From positions 62,001 through 126,000 of the forward strand of contig JAKSJD010000003.1 in the NCBI GenBank assembly GCA_024398435.1: a stretch of DNA of 64,000 nt, given 5' to 3'. The position numbers were made by a program, and so were the translations under genes. Positions 59,371 through 64,000 of this stretch are shown piece by piece. Below the pieces are notes generated by a model. The model ran no database searches and was not told where the DNA came from. It saw nothing but the letters and a program-made list of their open reading frames with translations. The stretch comes from Bacteroidaceae bacterium (GTDB lineage Bacteria; Bacteroidota; Bacteroidia; Bacteroidales; Bacteroidaceae). How positions within the stretch are numbered: position 1 is the stretch's first letter; each line of letters starts with the position of its first letter.

Positions 59371-60291
59371 TTAGATTTCGCGCATCATATAACGCTTTGG
59401 CGCAACACCTGTGACACGCTTGAAATAGCGTCCGAAGAAACTTTGGCTTGGGAAATTGAGCATGTCGCTAATCTGCTGAATCTTGTAGTTCTTCTCGCGC
59501 ATGAGCTGGATTGCCTGAGCTACTACATATTCATCAATCCACTGACTTGCATTCTTTCCGCTGTAAGCTATTGTTACGCTTGAAAGATATTTAGGACTAA
59601 GTCCCAACTTTGCTGCATAGAACTTCACTTCGCGTTCTTTTGATGAATATGTGTTGAGCAAGTTGATGTATTCGCGGAAGAGGTTTTCCTGACGTGAGAT
59701 AGCCTTGCCCTGCACTTCCATCTTGAAGTTGAAGATTCGGATGACGTTGATGTTGAGCAAATCGTAGAATGAAAGAATCACAGTCTTGAGGTCCTTGTCG
59801 GAGATTGTCTTTCTAGAGATTTCCTTCTTGATATCATCAAATATCTCACTGAGGTGAAGCATGTCGCTTGCGTCGCAATCTGTTATACGGCACTTGCAGC
59901 GAAGGTTCACTTTGTCCTTATACAAGCCAATGCGCTCGAAAGAGTCGAGGTCCATTTGCTCTGAAATAAGAATGGTCAGATATCGGGCATTGTCGGAAAT
60001 ATTGGTAATCGACATTGTGGAACCAGGAGTGATGAGCATGAGCATGTTCTTTGTCACATGTATATCCTCTTTGTTTACAACCAGAGAAATGCTGCCTTCG
60101 AGCATGATGACCATCAAACCATATGAAAGGTGATAGTTTTCGTTCTTAGCATAGAGCTCGGTAATGGCATTCTTGTAATACTGATTGTCGAAGAGATATA
60201 TAAGGTCCTTCACGTAGGCAATGCTTCGTTCCGTGATATTATCGATACCGATTGCCGAGTCCTGAATATATTTACATTTGTTCTTTTCCAT
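59371..60291 (-). CDS. AraC-family regulator (paralogue A)
   Basis: A 306-residue regulator with an N-terminal cupin-like half and the C-terminal double helix-turn-helix ending in PSQSFFGRYFKRVTGVAPKRY. It is about 40 bases downstream of a paralogue with the same C-terminal signature (TQSFFGRYFKRVIGVSPRDY) on the same strand, and shows the same plan as the AraC next to uxaA. The pair likely arose by duplication. No catabolic gene lies directly beside them, so targets are unknown. Confidence 0.88.
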   Translation of the reverse strand: MEKNKCKYIQDSAIGIDNITERSIAYVKDLIYLFDNQYYKNAITELYAKNENYHLSYGLMVIMLEGSISLVVNKEDIHVTKNMLMLITPGSTMSITNISDNARYLTILISEQMDLDSFERIGLYKDKVNLRCKCRITDCDASDMLHLSEIFDDIKKEISRKTISDKDLKTVILSFYDLLNINVIRIFNFKMEVQGKAISRQENLFREYINLLNTYSSKEREVKFYAAKLGLSPKYLSSVTIAYSGKNASQWIDEYVVAQAIQLMREKNYKIQQISDMLNFPSQSFFGRYFKRVTGVAPKRYMMREI

Positions 60292-60330
60292 GATTGAATC
60301 GTTTTAGTGGGTTATCCTACTTTTAATAAA

Positions 60331-61236
60331 CTAAATTGAAAGTTTCTTGCTGTACAGACGAATATAGTCGCGAGGCGAAACACCTATGACACGCTTGAAA
60401 TAACGTCCGAAGAAACTCTGAGTGGAAAAGTTGAACATAGTGCTTATTGTCTTGATGTTGTCCTTGTTCTTGTAGAGCTGAAGGATGATGCAATAAGCCA
60501 CGTATTGGTCGATCATCTTAGAGGCAGTAGAGCCAGCATACACTCTTGTGATGCCCGACAACTGTTTCTGAGTGAGTCCGATAGATGAAGCATAGAATGT
60601 GACAGTGCGTTCCTTGAGATAGTTCTTCTGCAGCAAATCGATGAAGTGGAAGAAAATCACCTTTTGAATGCAATCCGAGAATGCCACGATTTCAGAAGTT
60701 GTCGGTGCTGTCTCGTATGACTGAATGTGAACGAGAAGGATAGTGAGGCGAGCGCGAAGGGCAGCTTCCTTAAAGATATTGGTTTGATATTCCACTACTT
60801 TCTTTACCTTATCGTAATCAGCAGCAGCCTGTGCTATCTGGTCGGTTGTGAAATGATAGTGCTTGAAGATAAAGCATGAAGCCTTAGCCTGACTGTCGGA
60901 AATTGCTGCAGCCACATCGTCGAGAATGTGTCCCTGCACGAGAATGCAGAAGAGCTTACATCTTGAACTGATGATTTCCACCTGTGTGCATGGTGTGATA
61001 AGCAGATGGTCATTACTCTTTACCTTGACTTCGGCGCCATTAATCTTCAGATGAAGGCAACCTTGCATCACAGTAACACGGCAATTGTACTTAGAGTTGT
61101 AAATCATAGGATGGGATGCAATCTTAGGCTCATCCTTCTGATTGAAATTGTCTATGCAGATGAATTTGTCGTTATAAGAGGCGAAATTCATTCCTTTGCC
61201 TAATTCCTGGACATTGAAAATGTTGCTTTTTGCCAT
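60331..61236 (-). CDS. AraC-family regulator (paralogue B)
   Basis: A 301-residue paralogue of the following gene. N-terminal ligand-binding half with CRVTVMQGCLHLKINGAEVK and HLLITPCTQVEIISS, then the AraC helix-turn-helix region (about 205-301). It is 53 bases downstream of the zinc-ribbon/FHA gene and 39 bases upstream of paralogue A, so the three may share a transcript. Divergence in the sensing half suggests different ligands. Confidence 0.88.
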   Translation of the reverse strand: MAKSNIFNVQELGKGMNFASYNDKFICIDNFNQKDEPKIASHPMIYNSKYNCRVTVMQGCLHLKINGAEVKVKSNDHLLITPCTQVEIISSRCKLFCILVQGHILDDVAAAISDSQAKASCFIFKHYHFTTDQIAQAAADYDKVKKVVEYQTNIFKEAALRARLTILLVHIQSYETAPTTSEIVAFSDCIQKVIFFHFIDLLQKNYLKERTVTFYASSIGLTQKQLSGITRVYAGSTASKMIDQYVAYCIILQLYKNKDNIKTISTMFNFSTQSFFGRYFKRVIGVSPRDYIRLYSKKLSI

Positions 61237-61289
61237 ACTTATTTGAGGTTGATTGTTTTTTCAATTTGATTAATACCACAATGGTGAGG

Positions 61290-61829
61290 TTAGTTTTCAG
61301 TATCTTTACTATCAGCAGCTCTGAGAATGAGTGTCGTTGCTCCAATTGTTATCACTGCACCGTCTTCAAGGTTTATCCTATCGCAATCTTTGAGAATTTG
61401 GTTCATGTAAAAGGTTCCTGTATCGCTTGGAGCATCCCTTAGGATGTATTTCAGCTCTCCTTTCTTGTTGTACTCAACCTTTATGGCACAATGGAACGTA
61501 TCGATGCTTGGATCACTTGTCTCAATTGGCTTGTTGATATTAGTTCCTTTAAGGTATCTACCAAATTCGTTGTCGCCGAGGCTTAGCGGAATGATTTGCT
61601 TGTAGGCAAATTGGTTTTCAACAACTATGACGCTTCCAAAATCCTTATCGAATTGGTTTTCGTCTATTTGGCGTTCTTGGTGGATTCCTGTGAGTTTGGA
61701 TTTCCCAATGCGTATCTTGAATTCTTTCTTGCATTCCTGACATACAAAGACGAGCGATTGTCCGTCTTCGTATTTGGTTTCGTCAAATACGATGTACGCG
61801 TCGCATTTCGGACATCTGACTCTCTTCAT
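61290..61829 (-). CDS. Zinc-ribbon and FHA-domain protein
   Basis: A 179-residue cytoplasmic protein. The N-terminal zinc ribbon has two CxxC pairs (RCPKCDAYI and VCQECKKEF, about residues 5-35). The FHA domain follows (about 80-170), with GDNEFGRYL, the phosphothreonine-site region SDPSIDTFHCAI and a C-terminal ITIGATTLIL. FHA domains read phosphothreonine, but no kinase is encoded nearby. Start by ATG at 61829. Confidence 0.88.
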   Translation of the reverse strand: MKRVRCPKCDAYIVFDETKYEDGQSLVFVCQECKKEFKIRIGKSKLTGIHQERQIDENQFDKDFGSVIVVENQFAYKQIIPLSLGDNEFGRYLKGTNINKPIETSDPSIDTFHCAIKVEYNKKGELKYILRDAPSDTGTFYMNQILKDCDRINLEDGAVITIGATTLILRAADSKDTEN

Positions 61830-62029
61830 ATAAAGGAATAATGGTTATGAATTTCTATTGAGGCGCTATAACTGTTGTTTCCTCGGTTTAGGCGCTTACA
61901 GTTTGCGTATAAACGCCTATTCCCGATAAACTATATGTGTCGTAATGGGGTAGAGAAGAAGCAATTGCCTAAAAATAGTTTGCTCTTTGGCCCCAAACTC
62001 TAAAAGAACTCTTAGTATCTGTCAGTTCA

Positions 62030-62386
62030 TTATTCTGCAGCTGGAGCTGGAGCAGCTTCGCCTGAAGTTTCAGCAGGAGCCTGAGTTGCAGGGAATGAAG
62101 GAATGTTGTTAGCGTCAGTCTGTGCTGGAGCTGTAACGTTGATAGGCTGCTCTTCAACTGTTGCCTTTGGAACAAATGCAACTGCACATACACTGAGAAC
62201 TACCATTACGATTGCAAGAGTCCAAGTTGCCTTCTCGAGGAAGTCTGTAGTCTTGCGAACGCCCATGATTTGGTTTGAAGAAGAGAATCCAGAAGCAAGA
62301 CCGCCTCCCTTAGATTCCTGAATAAGAACGATTCCGCACATCAAGATTGAAACGAGAATCGCTAAGATGATGATTAATGGATACAT
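62030..62386 (-). CDS. secG: Protein-export membrane protein SecG
   Basis: SecG assists the SecYEG translocon. The 118 residues have two membrane segments (about 3-22, IIILAILVSILMCGIVLIQ, and about 54-74, WTLAIVMVVLSVCAVAFVP), separated by a family-typical loop KGGGLASGFSSSNQIMGVRK. The tail is Ala/Pro/Gln-rich. It lies between the LptE gene and the FHA gene in the minus run. Confidence 0.93.
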   Translation of the reverse strand: MYPLIIILAILVSILMCGIVLIQESKGGGLASGFSSSNQIMGVRKTTDFLEKATWTLAIVMVVLSVCAVAFVPKATVEEQPINVTAPAQTDANNIPSFPATQAPAETSGEAAPAPAAE

Positions 62387-62495
62387 TGTTTTAAATATTT
62401 TTTATTGTTTAATATTCTTTTTTACCTTTTACGGGGTGCAAAGTTAATACTTTTTTTTATTAAATCCAATGATTTATAAGGAATATTTGATATTT

Positions 62496-63020
62496 TTACC
62501 AATTTGCTACCGTTGCATTGTAGATTTGGTCTACAATATCGTTAATCATTTCTTGTACAAGCTCTTCCTGAACGGCAGAAAGTTGTTGTTTCGAATCGTA
62601 AACTGTAGTCGATGAGAACTTCTGTTCGAAGTCTTCCTCATGCTTTGTTGTATTGACGAATCTCACGTTCACGGTAAGTTTCAATTGTGTTTGTGCGGAA
62701 TAACCATCCGAAGCCACCGACTTGTTCGTCTGTGAGTATTCTGTGATTTCTCCGGCCAACTGCAAATGACCGTTCTTTTTCAGCACTTTCAATTTCGTCT
62801 TCTTTGCATAAGCATCAGAAAGTGAATTGTAGAACATTCCTTCCATTGGAGCCCAGACATAGGCACAGCGGATAGGGAATTTGTCGAAAGAAATGCTCTT
62901 CACCTTGTCATAGTTGATGTTCGAGCCATTGAAGGTGTAGCTTACGGTGCATGCCGTCAGAATGATGATAGCTGAAAGCATGCCGCTAATCGTCCAAGCT
63001 TTATATTTAGTCGATTTCAT
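62496..63020 (-). CDS. lptE: LPS-assembly lipoprotein LptE
   Basis: A 174-residue outer-membrane lipoprotein that supports LptD in LPS insertion. Signal and lipobox are in [13 protein letters not shown]; the mature part matches the LptE fold with [19 protein letters not shown] and [17 protein letters not shown]. Its start overlaps the sigma-54 activator stop by 14 bases; secG is 109 bases downstream. Bacteroidetes LptE genes commonly sit next to a sigma-54 activator. Confidence 0.88.
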   Translation of the reverse strand: MKSTKYKAWTISGMLSAIIILTACTVSYTFNGSNINYDKVKSISFDKFPIRCAYVWAPMEGMFYNSLSDAYAKKTKLKVLKKNGHLQLAGEITEYSQTNKSVASDGYSAQTQLKLTVNVRFVNTTKHEEDFEQKFSSTTVYDSKQQLSAVQEELVQEMINDIVDQIYNATVANW

Positions 63021-64000
63021 AAATCCTTATCTTCCTATAGAGAGTTCGTTCACTGATTCCAAGTTCTCTTGCTGCCTTACCTCTGTTGCCGTTGTTGCGC
63101 TTCAGAGAGTCTATGATGTTCTGGCGTTCCATTTCCTGCATTGTGCGAGGAGACGACTCAACATAAACTTCTGCTATTGGAATGTTGTCTTCCATATATT
63201 CCGTGGCAGGATGTTGGGTAGGAATGGTAGGCGCCTGCATGATAGAAGGGTTTTGTATCACGGTAGGCTGAATCACGCTGTTCTCCTTGTTTTGATTTAT
63301 CATCTGTTTCAAGTCTTTCACTTCATTGCTGAGGCGAGAAAGCACTTGGAATATCATATCTCGTTCGTTTTCGTAAACATAGTCCGATTGCTGCTGAGGC
63401 TTTGCAATGACGAGTCCTCTGCCTGTCGCAGAATCGTCAGTGATGCCAAACTGCTTCAGTGTTTCAGCATTTATCACACGGTCGGTCGAAATGAATGTGA
63501 TTTGTTCAGCAAGGTTCTTGAGCTGTCGGATGTTTCCTGGCCATTTGAACATCTTCAGTAGTTGCTTCGCATCTTCTGTGAGGCTGATAGGAGCAACCTT
63601 ATATTTCATGGCAATATCCCTTGCAAAGTATGTGAAGAGCAGGATAATGTCGTCTCCGCGTTCTCTCAATGGAGGGATGTTGAGTGAAATGGTGTTCAGA
63701 CGATAATATAAGTCTTCGCGGAACTTACCTTCACTGATAGCTCTATCTAGGTTGACATTAGTGGCAGCAACAATGCGAACGTTTGTCTTTTTCACCTCTG
63801 ATGAGCCGACGCGAAGATATTCGCCGGTTTCGAGCACTCGAAGCAAGCGGGCTTGTGTTTGCAGTGGAAGTTCTCCCACTTCATCAAGGAATAATGTTCC
63901 GTCATTGGCTTCACCGAAATAGCCTTCGCGATCGCGGTCGGCACCAGTGAAAGCTCCTTTTACGTGTCCGAACAATTCGCTGTCGATTGTTCCTTCAGGG
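63007..64000 (-). CDS. Sigma-54-dependent Fis-family regulator (partial)
   Basis: The C-terminal ~330 residues of a sigma-54 activator; the gene runs off the right edge. The AAA+ domain shows the sigma-54 contact loop GAFTGA, the Walker B DEVGELP and the arginine-finger region. A Fis-type helix-turn-helix at the C-terminus reads [18 protein letters not shown]. The sensing domain is outside the window. The first visible residues are [15 protein letters not shown], so the Met seen at 63975 in one frame is not the start. It overlaps lptE. Confidence 0.93.
   Translation of the reverse strand, partial: PEGTIDSELFGHVKGAFTGADRDREGYFGEANDGTLFLDEVGELPLQTQARLLRVLETGEYLRVGSSEVKKTNVRIVAATNVNLDRAISEGKFREDLYYRLNTISLNIPPLRERGDDIILLFTYFARDIAMKYKVAPISLTEDAKQLLKMFKWPGNIRQLKNLAEQITFISTDRVINAETLKQFGITDDSATGRGLVIAKPQQQSDYVYENERDMIFQVLSRLSNEVKDLKQMINQNKENSVIQPTVIQNPSIMQAPTIPTQHPATEYMEDNIPIAEVYVESSPRTMQEMERQNIIDSLKRNNGNRGKAARELGISERTLYRKIRIYEID

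Noticed and set aside
1-64000. tRNA or rRNA genes
   Set aside because: No cloverleaf with a GGTTCGAATC-type arm or rRNA segment was found by eye; a dedicated tRNA search was not possible here.

Overview
The window looks like a chromosome segment of a plant-polysaccharide-degrading member of the Bacteroidales, most likely Prevotella or a close relative. This rests on promoter -7 boxes of the form TAnnTTTG (with TTTG about 20 bases upstream where a -33 box is visible), many lipoproteins and Bacteroidales-type DUF proteins, BspA-like leucine-rich repeats, C-terminal sorting-like tails, and pectin and xylan enzymes of Bacteroidetes type. No rRNA, tRNA, CRISPR array, prophage or intact insertion sequence was seen. 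The species is an inference.

Layout. 1-9191 (minus) is a tightly packed run: Crp-like regulator, M3 peptidyl-dipeptidase, small lipoprotein, dCMP deaminase, S41 protease, a fused 5-formyl-THF cyclo-ligase/histidine phosphatase, an AraC regulator, altronate dehydratase (uxaA) and a HAD phosphatase cut by the window edge. 9192-10024 is gene-free and carries a 266-bp inverted-repeat element, a 46-bp perfect palindrome and a promoter pointing into a 22-bp tandem array. 10025-15589 (minus) holds ApbE, MntP, two paired unknown envelope proteins, a GT2 glycosyltransferase, a DUF4199-like membrane protein and RuvC. 15830-19523 (plus) holds PBP1A, KdsB and a small winged-helix protein. 19623-26263 (minus) holds two deoxynucleoside kinases, Pgi, GpsA, LysS and a GH105-type hydrolase. 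26412-40781 holds GH30, PheT, YebC, TSCPD and Cys-motif proteins, a CE1-type esterase, a lipocalin and a large BspA-like protein with a strongly structured 5' leader. 40782-43771 is repeat-rich and contains an OmpA-family gene bracketed by 114-bp direct repeats. 43772-53791 holds the GH10 xylanase with CBM6-like modules, TrmN6, tagaturonate reductase (uxaB), an FAD oxidoreductase, PL10 pectate lyase, a lipoprotein, MurB and an MBL-fold hydrolase. 53851-64000 (minus) holds GH95, an esterase, NhaA, two AraC paralogues, a zinc-ribbon/FHA protein, SecG, LptE and a partial sigma-54 activator.

How the genes fit together. Pectate lyase PL10, the GH105-type unsaturated-uronyl hydrolase, tagaturonate reductase and altronate dehydratase form a scattered but coherent galacturonate route. 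GH10, GH30, GH95 and the CE1-type esterase add xylan, beta-glycan, fucoside and ester cleavage. No SusC/SusD pair lies in the window, so the enzymes are not arranged as a classical polysaccharide utilisation locus here. The rest is housekeeping for envelope, nucleotide and translation functions.

The most unusual material is between genes: (i) a nested multi-stem RNA leader of about 111 nt before the BspA-like gene, followed by a possible alternative stem and U-tract; (ii) four intergenic tandem arrays that share a 21-22 bp period but differ in sequence; (iii) heptamer-repeat blocks repeatedly placed between or beside back-to-back promoters; (iv) the inverted-repeat element at 9415-9680; and (v) direct repeats around the OmpA-family gene.
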